This document shows, piece by piece, positions 11,701-26,100 of a DNA stretch of 64,000 bases. The notes beneath the pieces were generated by a model, which saw nothing but the letters and a program-made list of their open reading frames with translations, had not been told where the DNA came from and searched no databases. The position numbers and the translations under genes are program-made. Position 1 is the first letter of the stretch, and the number at the start of each line of letters is the position of its first letter. Source of the DNA: Ptiloglossa arizonensis (Eukaryota > Arthropoda > Insecta > Hymenoptera > Colletidae); assembly GCF_051014685.1 (NCBI RefSeq), contig NW_027478540.1, forward strand, positions 433,501 to 497,500. Direction: 5' to 3'.

Positions 11701-12693
11701 CCCCATTACTATGGTGTGTGTACTTTTCCCCTAGGCCATTCCAGTTATTGGTTTCGAGTATCACACTTGCGAAAATTTTGATGGTTTCTCAACCATTCTT
11801 TAACTTCAAACTCCCATATCTCGCGAACGGATTGACGAATTCGACAAATTCCTGTTGTATCTGAAAGTAGAAACTCGCCCGATTACAAAGGTATGTGTAT
11901 TTTTGCCCTAGGCCATAGTAGTTATTGGTTTCGAGTATCAGACATGCGAAAATTTTTATGGTTTCTCAACCATTCCTTAACTTCAAACTCCCATATCTCG
12001 CGAACGGATTGACGAACTCGAGAAATTACTGTTGCATCTGAAAGCAGAAAGTCGACCGATTACAATGGCGTGTGTACTTTTCCCCTAGGTCATTCCAGTT
12101 ATTCGTTTCTAGCATCAGAATTGCGAAAATTTTGATGGTCGCTCAACCATTCCTTAACTTCAAACTCCCATATTTCACGAACGGATTGACGAACTCGAGA
12201 AATTCCTGTTGCATCTGAAACCAGAAACTCGTCCGATTACAGCGGTATGTGTATTTTTGCCCTAGGCCATAGTAGTTATTGGTTTCGAGTATCAGACTTG
12301 CGAAAATTGTGATGGTCTCTCAACCATTCCTTAACTTCGAACTCCCATGTCTCGCGATCGGATTGACGAACTCGAGGAATTCCTGTTGCATCTGAAAGTA
12401 GAAACTCGCCCCATTACTATGGTGTGTGTACTTTTCCCCTAGGCCATTCCAGTTATTGGTTTCGAGTATCACACTTGCGAAAATTTTGATGGTTTCTCAA
12501 CCATTCTTTAACTTCAAACTCCCATATCTCGCGAACGGATTGACGAATTCGACAAATTCCTGTTGTATCTGAAAGTAGAAACTCGCCCGATTACAAAGGT
12601 ATGTGTATTTTTGCCCTAGGCCATAGTAGTTATTGGTTTTGAGTATCAGACTTGCGAAAATTTTGATGGTTTCTCAACCATTCCTTAACTTCA
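8760..12693 (+). repeat. block alpha, copy 1 (22 monomers)
   Basis: This segment matches 34,249-38,180 almost base for base over about 3.93 kb. The offset is 25,489 bases before an extra AG at 10,542 and 25,487 after it, both 144 monomers within one base. By eye I found only a few other differences: a T at 11,010 (G in copy 2), a G near 10,707 (C in copy 2) and GGTTTTGAG near 12,640 (GGTTTCGAG in copy 2). Shared private variants (ATATTTCGCG, GTTATACGTTTC, CCCATCACTATGG, ACAAACGTATG) rule out coincidence. The match ends at phase 124, where copy 1 has CTTCAAACTCC and copy 2 has CTTCTTACTCC. Confidence 0.9.
10542..10543 (+). other. 2-bp insertion in the 177-bp register
   Basis: AAAATTTTTATAGGGTTTC stands where the sister block at about 36.03 kb has AAAATTTTTATGGTTTC. 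Phase tracking moves from 0 to +2 here. Because the sister lacks it, the insertion is younger than the alpha duplication. Confidence 0.85.
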
Positions 12694-15600
12694 AACTCCC
12701 ATATCTCGCGAACGGATTGACGAACTCGAGAAATTCCTGTTGCATCTGAAAGCAGAAAGTCGACCGATTACAATGGCGTGTGTACTTTTCCCCTAGGTCA
12801 TTCCAGTTATTCGTTTCTAGCATCAGAATTGCGAAAATTTTGATGGTCGCTCAACCATTCCTTAACTTCAAACTCCCATATCTCGCGAACGGATTGACGA
12901 ACTCGAGGAATTCCTGTTGCATCTGAAAGTACAAACTCGCCCCATTACAATGGTGTGTGTACTTTTCCCCTAGGCCATTCCAGTTATTGGTTTCGAGTAT
13001 CACACTTGCGAAAATTTTGATGGTTCATCAACCATTCCTTCGCTTCAAACTCCCATATCTCGCGAACGGATTGACGAGCTCGAGAAATTACTGTTGCATC
13101 TGAAAGTAGAAACTCGCCCGATTACAAAGGTATGTGTATTTTTGCCCTAGGCCATAGTAGTTATTGGTTTCGAGTATCAGACATGCGAAAATTTTTATGG
13201 TTTCTCAACCATTCCTTAACTTCAAACTCCCATATCTCGCGAACGGATTGACGAACTCGAGAAATTCCTGTTGCATCTGAAAGCAGAAAGTCGACCGATT
13301 ACAATGGCGTGTGTACTTTTCCCCTAGGTCATTCCAGTTATTCGTTTCTAGCATCAGAATTGCGAAAATTTTGATGGTCGCTCAACCATTCCTTAACTTC
13401 ACACTCCCATATCTCGCGAACGGATTGACGAACTCGAGGAATTCCTGTTGCATCTGAAAGTAGAAACACGCCCCATTACAATGGTGTGTGTACTTTTCCC
13501 CTAGGCCATTCCAGTTATTGGTTTCGAGTATCACACTTGCGAAAATTTTGATGGTTCATCAACCATTCCTTCGCTTCAAACTCCCATATCTCACGAACGG
13601 ATTGACGAACTCGAGGAATTCCTGTTGCATCTGAAAGTAGAAACTCGCCCCATTACTATGGTGTGTGTACTTTTCCCCTAGGCCATTCCAGTTATTGGTT
13701 TCGAGTATCACACTTGCGAAAATTTTGATGGTTTCTCAACCATTCTTTAACTTCAAACTCCCATATCTCGCGAACAGAATGACGAATTCGACAAATTCCT
13801 GTTGTATCTGAAAGTAGAAACTCGCCCGATTACAAAGGTATGTGTATTTTTGCCCTAGGCCATAGTAGTTATTGGTTTCGAGTATCAGACTTGCGAATAT
13901 TTTGATGGTTTCTCAATCATTCCTTAACTTCAAACTCCCATATCTCGCGAACGGATTGACGAAATCGAGAAATTCCTGTTGCATCTGAAAGCAGAAAGTC
14001 GACCGATTACAATGGTGCGTGTACCTTTCCCCTAGGTCATTCCAGTTATTCGTTTCTAGCATCAGAATTGCGAATATTTTGATGGTCGCTCAACCATTCC
14101 TTAACTTCAAACTCCCATATCTCGCGAACGGATTGACGAACTCGAGGAATTCCTGTTGCATCTGAAACTACAAACTCGCCCCATTACAATGGTGTGTGTA
14201 CTTTTCCCCTAGGCCATTCCAGTTATTGGTTTCGAGTATCACACTTGCGAAAATTTTGATGGTTCATCAACCATTCCTTCGCTTCAAACTCCCATATCTC
14301 GCGAACGGATTGACGAGCTCGAGAAATTACTGTTGCATCTGAAACTACAAACTCGCCCCATTACAATGGTGTGTGTACTTTTCCCCTAGGCCATTCCAGT
14401 TATTGGTTTCGAGTATCACACTTGCGAAAATTTTTATGGTTCATCAACCATTCCTTCGCTTCAAACTCCCATATCTCACGAACGGATTGACGAACTCGAG
14501 GAATTCCTGTTGCATCTGAAAGTAGAAACTCGCCCCATTACTATGGTGTGTGTATTTTTCCCCTAGGCCATTCCAGTTATTGGTTTCGAGTATCACAATT
14601 GCGAAAATTTTGATGGTTTCTCAACCATTCTTTAACTTCAAACTCCCATATCTCGCGAACGGATTGACGAATTCGACAAATTCCTGTTGTATCTGAAAGT
14701 AGAAACTCGCCCGATTACAAAGGTATGTGTATTTTTGCCCTAGGCCATAGTAGTTATTGGTTTCGAGTTTCAGACTTGCGAAAATTTTGCTGGTTTCTCA
14801 ACCATTCCTTAACTTCACACTCCCATATCTCGCGAACGGAGTGTCGAGCTCGAGAAATTACTGTTGCATCTGAAAGTAGAAACTCGCCCGATTACAAAGG
14901 TATGTGTATTTTTCCCCTAGGTCTTTGTAGTTATTTGTTTCGAGTATCAGACTTGAGAAAATTTTGATGGTCTCTCAATCATTCCTTAACTTCGAACTCC
15001 CATATCTCGCGAACGGATTGACGAACTCGAGGAATTCCTGTTGCATCTGAAAGTAGAAACTCGCCCCATTACTATGGTGTGTGTACTTTTCCCCTAGGCC
15101 ATTCCAGTTATTGGTTTCGAGTATCACACTTGCGAAAATTTTGATGGTTTCTCAACCATTCTTTAACTTCAAACTCCCATATCTCGCGAACGGATTGACG
15201 AATTCGACAAATTCCTGTTGTATCTGAAAGTAGAAACTCGCCCGATTACAAAGGTATGTGTATTTTTGCCCTAGGCCATAGTAGTTATTGGTTTCGAGTA
15301 TCAGACATGCGAAAATTTTTATGGTTTCTCAACCATTCCTTAACTTCAAACTCCCATATCTCGCGAACGGATTGACGAACTCGAGAAATTCCTGTTGCAT
15401 CTGAAAGCAGAAAGTCGACCGATTACAATGGCGTGTGTACTTTTCCCCTAGGTCATTCCAGTTATTCGTTTTTAGCATCAGAATTGCGAAAATTTTGATG
15501 GTCGCTCAACCATTCCTTAACTTCATACTCCCATATCTCGCGAACGGATTGACGAACTCGAGGAATTCCTGTTGCATCTGAAAGTAGAAACTCGCCCCAT

Positions 15601-18061
15601 TACAATGGCGTGTGTACTTTTCCCCTAGGCCATTCCAGTTATTGGTTTCGAGTATCAGACTTGCGAATATTTTGATGGTTTCTCAACCATTCCTTAACTT
15701 CAAACTCCCATATCTCGCGAACGGATTGACGAAATCGAGAAATTCCTGTTGCATCTGAAAGGAGAAAGTCGACCGATTACAATGGTGCGTGTACCTTTCC
15801 CCTAGGTCATTCCAGTTATTCGTTTCTAGCATCAGAATTGCGAAAATTTTGATGGTCGCTCAACCATTCCTTAACTTCAAACTCCCATATCTCGCGAACG
15901 GATTGACGAACTCGAGGAATTCCTGTTGCATCTGAAAGTACAAACTCGCCCCATTACAAAGGTGTGTGTACTTTTCCCCTAGGCCATTCCAGTTATTGGT
16001 TTCGAGTATCACACTTGCGAAAATTTTGATGGTTCATCAACCATTCCTTCGCTTCAAACTCCCATATCTCGCGAACGGATTGACGAACTCGAGAAATTCC
16101 TGTTGCATCTGAAAGTAGAAACTCGCCCGATTGCAAAGGTATGTGTATTTTTCTCCCAGGCCATAGTAGTTATTGGTTTCGAGTATCAGACTTGCGAAAA
16201 TTGTGATGGTCTCTCAACCATTCCTTAACTTCGAACTCCCATGTCTCGCGAACGGATTGACGAACTCGAGGAATTCCTGTTGCATCTGAAAGTAGAAACT
16301 CGCCCCATTACTATGGTGTGTGTACTTTTCCCCTAGGCCATTCCAGTTATTGGTTTCGAGTATCACACTTGCGAAAATTTTGATGGTTTCTCAACCATTC
16401 CTTAACTTCAAACTCCCATATCTCGCGAACGGATTGACGAACTCGAGAAATTCCTGTTGCATCTGAAAGCAGAAAGTCGACCGATTACAATGGCGTGTGT
16501 ACTTTTCCCCTAGGTCATTCCAGTTATTCGTTTCTAGCATCAGAATTGCGAAAATTTTGATGGTCGCTCAACCATTCCTTAACTTCAAACTCCCATATCT
16601 CGCGAACGGATTGACGAACTCGAGGAATTCCTGTTGCATCTGAAAGTACAAACTCGCCCCATTACAATGGTGTGTGTACTTTTCCCCTAGGCCATTCCAG
16701 TTATTGGTTTCGAGTATCACACTTGCGAAAATTTTGATGGTTCATCAACCATTCCTTCGCTTCAAACTCCCATATCTCGCGAACGGATTGACGAGCTCGA
16801 GAAATTACTGTTGCATCTGAAAGTAGAAACTCGCCCGATTACAAAGGTATGTGTATTTTTGCCCTAGGCCATAGTAGTTATTGGTTTCGAGTATCAGACA
16901 TGCGAAAATTTTTATGGTTTCTCAACCATTCCTTAACTTCAAACTCCCATATCTCGCGAACGGATTGACGAACTCGAGAAATTCCTGTTGCATCTGAAAG
17001 CAGAAAGTCGACCGATTACAATGGCGTGTGTACTTTTCCCCTAGGTCATTCCAGTTATTCGTTTCTAGCATCAGAATTGCGAAAATTTTGATGGTCGCTC
17101 AACCATTCCTTAACTTCACACTCCCATATCTCGCGAACGGATTGACGAACTCGAGGAATTCCTGTTGCATCTGAAAGTAGAAACACGCCCCATTACAATG
17201 GTGTGTGTACTTTTCCCCTAGGCCATTCCAGTTATTGGTTTCGAGTATCACACTTGCGAAAATTTTGATGGTTCATCAACCATTCCTTCGCTTCAAACTC
17301 CCATATCTCACGAACGGATTGACGAACTCGAGGAATTCCTGTTGCATCTGAAAGTAGAAACTCGCCCCATTACTATGGTGTGTGTACTTTTCCCCTAGGC
17401 CATTCCAGTTATTGGTTTCGAGTATCACACTTGCGAAAATTTTGATGGTTTCTCAACCATTCTTTAACTTCAAACTCCCATATCTCGCGAACAGAATGAC
17501 GAATTCGACAAATTCCTGTTGTATCTGAAAGTAGAAACTCGCCCGATTACAAAGGTATGTGTATTTTTGCCCTAGGCCATAGTAGTTATTGGTTTCGAGT
17601 ATCAGACTTGCGAATATTTTGATGGTTTCTCAATCATTCCTTAACTTCAAACTCCCATATCTCGCCAACGGATTGACGAAATCGAGAAATTCCTGTTGCA
17701 TCTGAAAGCAGAAAGTCGACCGATTACAATGGTGCGTGTACCTTTCCCCTAGGTCATTCCAGTTATTCGTTTCTAGCATCAGAATTGCGAAAATTTTGAT
17801 GGTCGCTCAACCATTCCTTAACTTCAAACTCCCATATCTCGCGAACGGATTGACGAACTCGAGGAATTCCTGTTGCATCTGAAACTACAAACTCGCCCCA
17901 TTACAATGGTGTGTGTACTTTTCCCCTAGGCCATTCCAGTTATTGGTTTCGAGTATCACACTTGCGAAAATTTTGATGGTTCATCAACCATTCCTTCGCT
18001 TCAAACTCCCATATCTCGCGAACGGATTGACGAGCTCGAGAAATTACTGTTGCATCTGAAA
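12650..18061 (+). repeat. mosaic with a 21-monomer-offset duplication (3,717 bp)
   Basis: About 12,650-14,344 (9.5 monomers) repeats at 16,367-18,061; the rare GAAACACGCCCC marks both at 13,463 and 17,180. The intervening part is assembled from alpha-like pieces: 11.34-12.0 kb recurs at 14.70-15.4 kb (19-monomer offset), 10.55-11.3 kb recurs at 15.3-16.1 kb (27-monomer offset; tag TTCATACTCC at 10,743 and 15,522), and TTTTTCTCCCAGG at 10.13 kb recurs at 16.15 kb. Two adjacent B monomers at 14,164 and 14,341 share GAAACTACAAAC, an apparent single-monomer duplication. Confidence 0.8.
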
Positions 18062-18727
18062 GTAGAAACTCGCCCGATTACAAAGGTATGTGTATTTTTG
18101 CCCTAGGCCATAGTAGTGATTGGTTTCGAGTATCAGACTTGCGAAAATTTTTATGGTTTCTCAACCATTCCTTAACTTCAAACTCCCATATCTCGCGAAC
18201 GGATTGACGAACTCGAGAAATTCCTGTTGCATCTGAAAGCAGAAAGTCGACCGATTACAATGGCGTGTGTACTTTTCCCCTAGGTCATTCCAGTTATTCG
18301 TTTCTAGCATCAGAATTGCGAAAATTTTGATGGTCGCTCAACCATTCCTTAACTTCAAACTCCCATATCTCGCGAACGGATTGACGAACTCGAGGAATTC
18401 CTGTTGCATCTGAAAGTACAAACTCGCCACATTACAATGGTGTGTGTACTTTTCCCCTAGGCCATTCCAGTTATTGGTTTCGAGTATCACACTTGCGAAA
18501 ATTTTGATGGTTCATCAACCATTCCTTCGCTTCAAACTCCCATATCTCACGAACGGATTGACGAACTCGAGGAATTCCTGTTGCATCTGAAAGTAGAAAC
18601 TCGCCCCATTACTATGGTGTGTGTACTTTTCCCCTAGGCCATTCCAGTTATTGGTTTCGAGTATCACACTTGCGAAAATTTTGATGGTTTCTCAACCATT
18701 CTTTAACTTCAAACTCCCATATCTCGC
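18062..18727 (+). repeat. linking monomers before the 9-mer domain
   Basis: A1, B' and B monomers continue the preceding mosaic. A private CATAGTAGTGATTGG near 18,115 and CGCCACATTAC near 18,427 mark the stretch. The GAACAGAATGACG tag at 17,489 returns at 18,728, seven monomers on, so a 7-mer step joins the two domains. Confidence 0.65.
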
Positions 18728-21700
18728 GAACAGAATGACGAATTCGACAAATTCCTGTTGTATCTGAAAGTAGAAACTCGCCCGATTACAAAGGTATGTG
18801 TATTTTTGCCCTAGGCCATAGTAGTTATTGGTTTCGAGTATCAGACTTGCGAATATTTTGATGGTTTCTCAATCATTCCTTAACTTCAAACTCCCATATC
18901 TCGCGAACGGATTGACGAAATCGAGAAATTCCTGTTGCATCTGAAAGCAGAAAGTCGACCGATTACAATGGTGCGTGTACCTTTCCCCTAGGTCATTCCA
19001 GTTATTCGTTTCTAGCATCAGAATTGCGAAAATTTTGATGGTCGCTCAACCATTCCTTAACTTCAAACTCCCATATCTCGCGAACGGATTGACGAACTCG
19101 AGGAATTCCTGTTGCATCTGAAACTACAAACTCGCCCCATTACAATGGTGTGTGTACTTTTCCCCTAGGCCATTGCAGTTATTGGTTTCGAGTATCACAC
19201 TTGCGAAAATTTTGATGGTTCATCAACCATTCCTTCGCTTCAAACTCCCATATCTCGCGAACAGATTGACGAGCTCGAGAAATTACTGTTGCATCTGAAA
19301 GTAGAAACTCGCCCGATTACAAAGGTATGTGTATTTTTCCCCTAGGTCTTTGTAGTTATTTGTTTCGAGTATCAGCCTTGCGAAAATTTTGATGGTCTCT
19401 CAACCATTCCTTAACTTCGAACTCCCATATCTCGCGAACGGATTGACGAACTCGAGGAATTCCTGTTGCATCTGAAAGTAGAAACTCGCCCCATTACTAT
19501 GATGTGTGTACTTTTCCCCTAGGCCATTCCAGTTATTGGTTTCGAGTATCACACTTGCGAAAATTTTGATGGTTTCTCAACCATTCTTTAACTTCAAACT
19601 CCCATATCTCGCGAACGGATTGACGAATTCGACAAATTCCTGTTGTATCTGAAAGTAGAAACTCGCCCGATTACAAAGGTATGTGTATTTTTGCCCTAGG
19701 CCATAGTAGTTATTGGTTTCGCGTATCAGACTTGCGAAAATTTTTATGGTTTCTCAACCATTCCTTAACTTCAAACTCCCATATCTCGCGAACGGATTGA
19801 CGAACTCGAGGAATTCCTGTTGCATCTGAAAGTAGAAACTCGCCCCATTACAATGGTGTGTGTACTTTTCCCCTAGGCCATTCCAGTTATTGGTTTCGAG
19901 TATCAGACTTGCGAATATTTTGATGGTTTCTCAACCATTCCTTAACTTCAAACTCCCATATCTCGAGAACGGATTGACGAAATCGAGAAATTCCTGTTGC
20001 ATCTGAAAGTAGAAACTCGCCCGATTGCAAAGGTATGTGTATTTTTCCCCCAGGCCATAGTAGTTATTGGTTTCGAGTATCAGACTTGCAAAAATTGTGA
20101 TGGTCTCTCAACCATTCCTTAACTTCGAACTCCCATATCTCGCGAACGGATTGACGAACTCGAGGAATTCCTGTTGCACCTGAAACTAGAAACTCGCCCC
20201 ATTACTATGGTGTGTGTACTTTTCCCCTAGGCCATTCCAGTTATTGGTTTCGAGTATCACACTTGCGAAAATTTTGATGGTTTCTCAACCATTCTTTAAC
20301 TTCAAACTCCCATATCTCGCGAACAGAATGACGAATTCGACAAATTCCTGTTGTATCTGAAAGTAGAAACTCGCCCGATTACAAAGGTATGTGTATTTTT
20401 GCCCTAGGCCATAGTAGTTATTGGTTTCGAGTATCAGACTTGCGAATATTTTGATGGTTTCTCAATCATTCCTTAACTTCAAACTCCCATATCTCGCGAA
20501 CGGATTGACGAAATCGAGAAATTCCTGTTGCATCTGAAAGCAGAAAGTCGACCGATTACAATGGTGCGTGTACCTTTCCCCTAGGTCATTCCAGTTATTC
20601 GTTTCTAGCATCAGAATTGCGAAAATTTTGATGGTCGCTCAACCATTCCTTAACTTCAAACTCCCATATCTCGCGAACGGATTGACGAACTCGAGGAATT
20701 CCTGTTGCATCTGAAACTACAAACTCGCCCCATTACAATGGTGTGTGTACTTTTCCCCTAGGCCATTCCAGTTATTGGTTTCGAGTATCACACTTGCGAA
20801 AATTTTGATGGTTCATCAACCATTCCTTCGCTTCAAACTCCCATATCTCGCGAACAGATTGACGAGCTCGAGAAATTACTGTTGCATCTGAAAGTAGAAA
20901 CTCGCCCGATTACAAAGGTATGTGTATTTTTCCCCTAGGTCTTTGTAGTTATTTGTTTCGAGTATCAGCCTTGCGAAAATTTTGATGGTCTCTCAACCAT
21001 TCCTTAACTTCGAACTCCCATATCTCGCGAACGGATTGACGAACTCGAGGAATTCCTGTTGCATCTGAAAGTAGAAACTCGCCCCATTACTATGATGTGT
21101 GTACTTTTCCCCTAGGCCATTCCAGTTATTGGTTTCGAGTATCACACTTGCGAAAATTTTGATGGTTTCTCAACCATTCTTTAACTTCAAACTCCCATAT
21201 CTCGCGAACGGATTGACGAATTCGACAAATTCCTGTTGTATCTGAAAGTAGAAACTCGCCCGATTACAAAGGTATGTGTATTTTTGCCCTAGGCCATAGT
21301 AGTTATTGGTTTCGCGTATCAGACTTGCGAAAATTTTTATGGTTTCTCAACCATTCCTTAACTTCAAACTCCCATATCTCGCGAACGGATTGACGAACTC
21401 GAGGAATTCCTGTTGCATCTGAAAGTAGAAACTCGCCCCATTACAATGGTGTGTGTACTTTTCCCCTAGGCCATTCCAGTTATTGGTTTCGAGTATCAGA
21501 CTTGCGAATATTTTGATGGTTTCTCAACCATTCCTTAACTTCAAACTCCCATATCTCGAGAACGGATTGACGAAATCGAGAAATTCCTGTTGCATCTGAA
21601 AGTAGAAACTCGCCCGATTGCAAAGGTATGTGTATTTTTCCCCCAGGCCATAGTAGTTATTGGTTTCGAGTATCAGACTTGCAAAAATTGTGATGGTCTC

Positions 21701-21910
21701 TCAACCATTCCTTAACTTCGAACTCCCATATCTCGCGAACGGATTGACGAACTCGAGGAATTCCTGTTGCACCTGAAACTAGAAACTCGCCCCATTACTA
21801 TGGTGTGTGTACTTTTCCCCTAGGCCATTCCAGTTATTGGTTTCGAGTATCACACTTGCGAAAATTTTGATGGTTTCTCAACCATTCTTTAACTTCAAAC
21901 TCCCATATCT
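18728..21910 (+). repeat. 9-mer higher-order repeat (1,593 bp), two copies
   Basis: Three rare tags recur 1,593 bases (9 x 177) apart: GAACAGAATG at 18,728 and 20,321; GATGTGTGTAC at 19,501 and 21,094; CAGACTTGCAAAAATTG at 20,081 and 21,674. The order includes TTCATCAACC-type B, A2 with CAGCCTTGCG, B, A1 with TTTCGCGTATC, B, A3 with TTGCAAAAATTG, and B with GCACCTGAAAC. A third copy lies inside the 19-mer duplication to the right. Confidence 0.87.
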
Positions 21911-22492
21911 CGCGAACGGATTGACAAATTCGACAAATTCCTGTTGTATCTGAAAGTAGAAACTCGCCCGATTACAAAGGTATGTGTATTTTTGCCCTAG
22001 GCCATAGTAGTTATTGGTTTCGAGTATCAGACTTGCGAAAATTTTGATGGTTTCTCAACCATTCCTTAACTTCAAACTCCCATATCTCGCGAACGGATTG
22101 ACGAACTCGAGAAATTCCTGTTGCATCTGAAAGCAGAAAGTCGACCGATTACAATGGTGTGTGTACTTTTCCCCTAGGTCATTCCAGTTATTCGTTTCTA
22201 GCATCAGAATTGCGAAAATTTTGATGGTCGCTCAACCATTCCTTAACTTCAAACTCCCATATCTCGCGAACGGATTGACGAACTCGAGGAATTCCTGTTG
22301 CTTCTGAAAGTAGAAAATCGCCCCATTACAATGGTGTGTGTACTTTACCCCTAGGCCGTTCCAGTTATTCGTTTCGAGTATCAGACTTGCGAATATTTTG
22401 ATGGTTTCTCAACCATTCCTTAACTTCAAACTCCCATATCTCGCGAACGGATTGACGAAATCGAGAAATTCCTGTTGCATCTGAAAGCAGAA

Positions 22493-22494
22493 AT
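22493..22494 (+). other. 1-bp deletion in the 177-bp register
   Basis: GCAGAAATCGATCG replaces the usual GCAGAAAGTCGACCG of B' monomers. The GTCGAC site is lost and an ATCGAT created. Phase tracking falls from +2 to +1. The frame change opens a 61-codon stretch at 22,475-22,660, which I regard as an artefact of this deletion. Confidence 0.85.
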
Positions 22495-23011
22495 CGATCG
22501 ATTACAATGGTGTGTGTACTTTTCCCCTAGGTCATTCCAGTTCTTCGTTTCTAGCATCAGAATTGCGAAAATTTTGATGGTCGCTCAACCATTCCTTAAC
22601 TTCAAACACCCATATCTCGCGAACGGATTGACGAACTCGAGGAATTCCTGTTGCATCTGAAAGTATAAACTCGCCCCATTACAATGGTGTGTGTACTTTT
22701 CCCCTAGGCCATTCCAGTTATTGGTTTCGAGTATCACACTTGCGAAAATTTTGATGGTTCATCAACCATTCCTTCGCTTCAAACTCCCATATCTCGCGAA
22801 CGGATTGACGAGCTCGAGAAATTACTGTTGCATCTCAAAGTAGAAACTCGCCCGATTTCAAAGGTATGTGTATTTTTGCCCTAGGCCATAGTAGTTATTG
22901 GTTTCGAGTATCAGACTTGCGAAAATTTTGATGGTTTCTCAACCATTCCTTAACTTCAAACTCCCATATCTCGCGAACGGATTGACGAACTCGAGAAATT
23001 CCTGTTGCATC

Positions 23012-23188
23012 TGAAAGTAGAAACTCGCCCGATTGCAAAGGTATGTGTATTTTTCCCCCAGGCCATAGTAGTTATTGGTTTCGTGTATCCGACTTGCGAA
23101 AATTGTGATGGTCTCTCAACCATTCCTTAACTTCGAACTCCCATATCTCGCGAACGGATTGACGAACTCGATTATTTCCTGTTGCATC
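23012..23188 (+). repeat. reference monomer, type A3
   Basis: A3 has CGATTGCAAAGG, TTTTTCCCCCAGG (destroying CCTAGG), AAAATTGTGATGGTCTCTC in place of the AAAATTTTGATGGTTTCTC segment, and CTTCGAACTCC. These changes are linked in most copies, for example at 709, 8,851, 23,012 and 26,020. In A3 the AAAATTTT palindrome is lost, so neither of the first two palindromic sites is strictly required for array membership. Confidence 0.8.
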
Positions 23189-26100
23189 TGAAAGCAGAAA
23201 GTCGACCGATTACAATGGTGTGTGTACTTTTCCCCTTGGTCGTTCCAGTTATTCGTTTCTAACATCAGACTTGCGAATATTTTGATGGTTTCTCAACCAT
23301 TCCTTAACTTCAAACTCCCATATCTCGAGAACGGATTGACGAAATCGAGAAATTCCTGTTGCATCTGAAAGTAGAAACTCGCCCGATTGCAAAGGTATGT
23401 GTATTTTTCCCCCAGGCCATAGTAGTTATTGGTTTCGAGTATCAGACTTGCAAAAATTGTGATGGTCTCTCAACCATTCCTTAACTTCGAACTCCCATAT
23501 CTCGCGAACGGATTGACGAACTCGAGGAATTCCTGTTGCACCTGAAACTAGAAACTCGCCCCATTACTATGGTGTGTGTACTTTTCCCCTAGGCCATTCC
23601 AGTTATTGGTTTCGAGTATCACACTTGCGAAAATTTTGATGGTTTCTCAACCATTCTTTAACTTCAAACTCCCATATCTCGCGAACAGAATGACGAATTC
23701 GACAAATTCCTGTTGTATCTGAAAGTAGAAACTCGCCCGATTACAAAGGTATGTGTATTTTTGCCCTAGGCCATAGTAGTTATTGGTTTCGAGTATCAGA
23801 CTTGCGAATATTTTGATGGTTTCTCAATCATTCCTTAACTTCAAACTCCCATATCTCGCGAACGGATTGACGAAATCGAGAAATTCCTGTTGCATCTGAA
23901 AGCAGAAAGTCGACCGATTACAATGGTGCGTGTACCTTTCCCCTAGGTCATTCCAGTTATTCGTTTCTAGCATCAGAATTGCGAAAATTTTGATGGTCGC
24001 TCAACCATTCCTTAACTTCAAACTCCCATATCTCGCGAACGGATTGACGAACTCGAGGAATTCCTGTTGCATCTGAAACTACAAACTCGCCCCATTACAA
24101 TGGTGTGTGTACTTTTCCCCTAGGCCATTCCAGTTATTGGTTTCGAGTATCACACTTGCGAAAATTTTGATGGTTCATCAACCATTCCTTCGCTTCAAAC
24201 TCCCATATCTCGCGAACAGATTGACGAGCTCGAGAAATTACTGTTGCATCTGAAAGTAGAAACTCGCCCGATTACAAAGGTATGTGTATTTTTCCCCTAG
24301 GTCTTTGTAGTTATTTGTTTCGAGTATCAGCCTTGCGAAAATTTTGATGGTCTCTCAACCATTCCTTAACTTCGAACTCCCATATCTCGCGAACGGATTG
24401 ACGAACTCGAGGAATTCCTGTTGCATCTGAAAGTAGAAACTCGCCCCATTACTATGATGTGTGTACTTTTCCCCTAGGCCATTCCAGTTATTGGTTTCGA
24501 GTATCACACTTGCGAAAATTTTGATGGTTTCTCAACCATTCTTTAACTTCAAACTCCCATATCTCGCGAACGGATTGACGAATTCGACAAATTCCTGTTG
24601 TATCTGAAAGTAGAAACTCGCCCGATTACAAAGGTATGTGTATTTTTGCCCTAGGCCATAGTAGTTATTGGTTTCGCGTATCAGACTTGCGAAAATTTTT
24701 ATGGTTTCTCAACCATTCCTTAACTTCAAACTCCCATATCTCGCGAACGGATTGACGAACTCGAGGAATTCCTGTTGCATCTGAAAGTAGAAACTCGCCC
24801 CATTACAATGGTGTGTGTACTTTTCCCCTAGGCCATTCCAGTTATTGGTTTCGAGTATCAGACTTGCGAATATTTTGATGGTTTCTCAACCATTCCTTAA
24901 CTTCAAACTCCCATATCTCGAGAACGGATTGACGAAATCGAGAAATTCCTGTTGCATCTGAAAGTAGAAACTCGCCCGATTGCAAAGGTATGTGTATTTT
25001 TCCCCCAGGCCATAGTAGTTATTGGTTTCGAGTATCAGACTTGCAAAAATTGTGATGGTCTCTCAACCATTCCTTAACTTCGAACTCCCATATCTCGCGA
25101 ACGGATTGACGAACTCGAGGAATTCCTGTTGCACCTGAAACTAGAAACTCGCCCCATTACTATGGTGTGTGTACTTTTCCCCTAGGCCATTCCAGTTATT
25201 GGTTTCGAGTATCACACTTGCGAAAATTTTGATGGTTTCTCAACCATTCTTTAACTTCAAACTCCCATATCTCGCGAACGGATTGACGAATTCGACAAAT
25301 TCCTGTTGTATCTGAAAGTAGAAACTCGCCCGATTACAAAGGTATGTGTATTTTTGCCCTAGGCCATAGTAGTTATTGGTTTCGAGTATCAGACTTGCGA
25401 AAATTTTGATGGTTTCTCAACCATTCCTTAACTTCAAACTCCCATATCTCGCGAACGGATTGACGAACTCGAGAAATTCCTGTTGCATCTGAAAGCAGAA
25501 AGTCGACCGATTACAATGGTGTGTGTACTTTTCCCCTAGGTCATTCCAGTTATTCGTTTCTAGCATCAGAATTGCGAAAATTTTGATGGTCGCTCAACCA
25601 TTCCTTAACTTCAAACACCCATATCTCGCGAACGGATTGACGAACTCGAGGAATTCCTGTTGCATCTGAAAGTATAAACTCGCCCCATTACAATGGTGTG
25701 TGTACTTTTCCCCTAGGCCATTCCAGTTATTGGTTTCGAGTATCACACTTGCGAAAATTTTGATGGTTCATCAACCATTCCTTCGCTTCAAACTCCCATA
25801 TCTCGCGAACGGATTGACGAGCTCGAGAAATTACTGTTGCATCTCAAAGTAGAAACTCGCCCGATTTCAAAGGTATGTGTATTTTTGCCCTAGGCCATAG
25901 TAGTTATTGGTTTCGAGTATCAGACTTGCGAAAATTTTGATGGTTTCTCAACCATTCCTTAACTTCAAACTCCCATATCTCGCGAACGGATTGACGAACT
26001 CGAGAAATTCCTGTTGCATCTGAAAGTAGAAACTCGCCCGATTGCAAAGGTATGTGTATTTTTCCCCCAGGCCATAGTAGTTATTGGTTTCGTGTATCCG

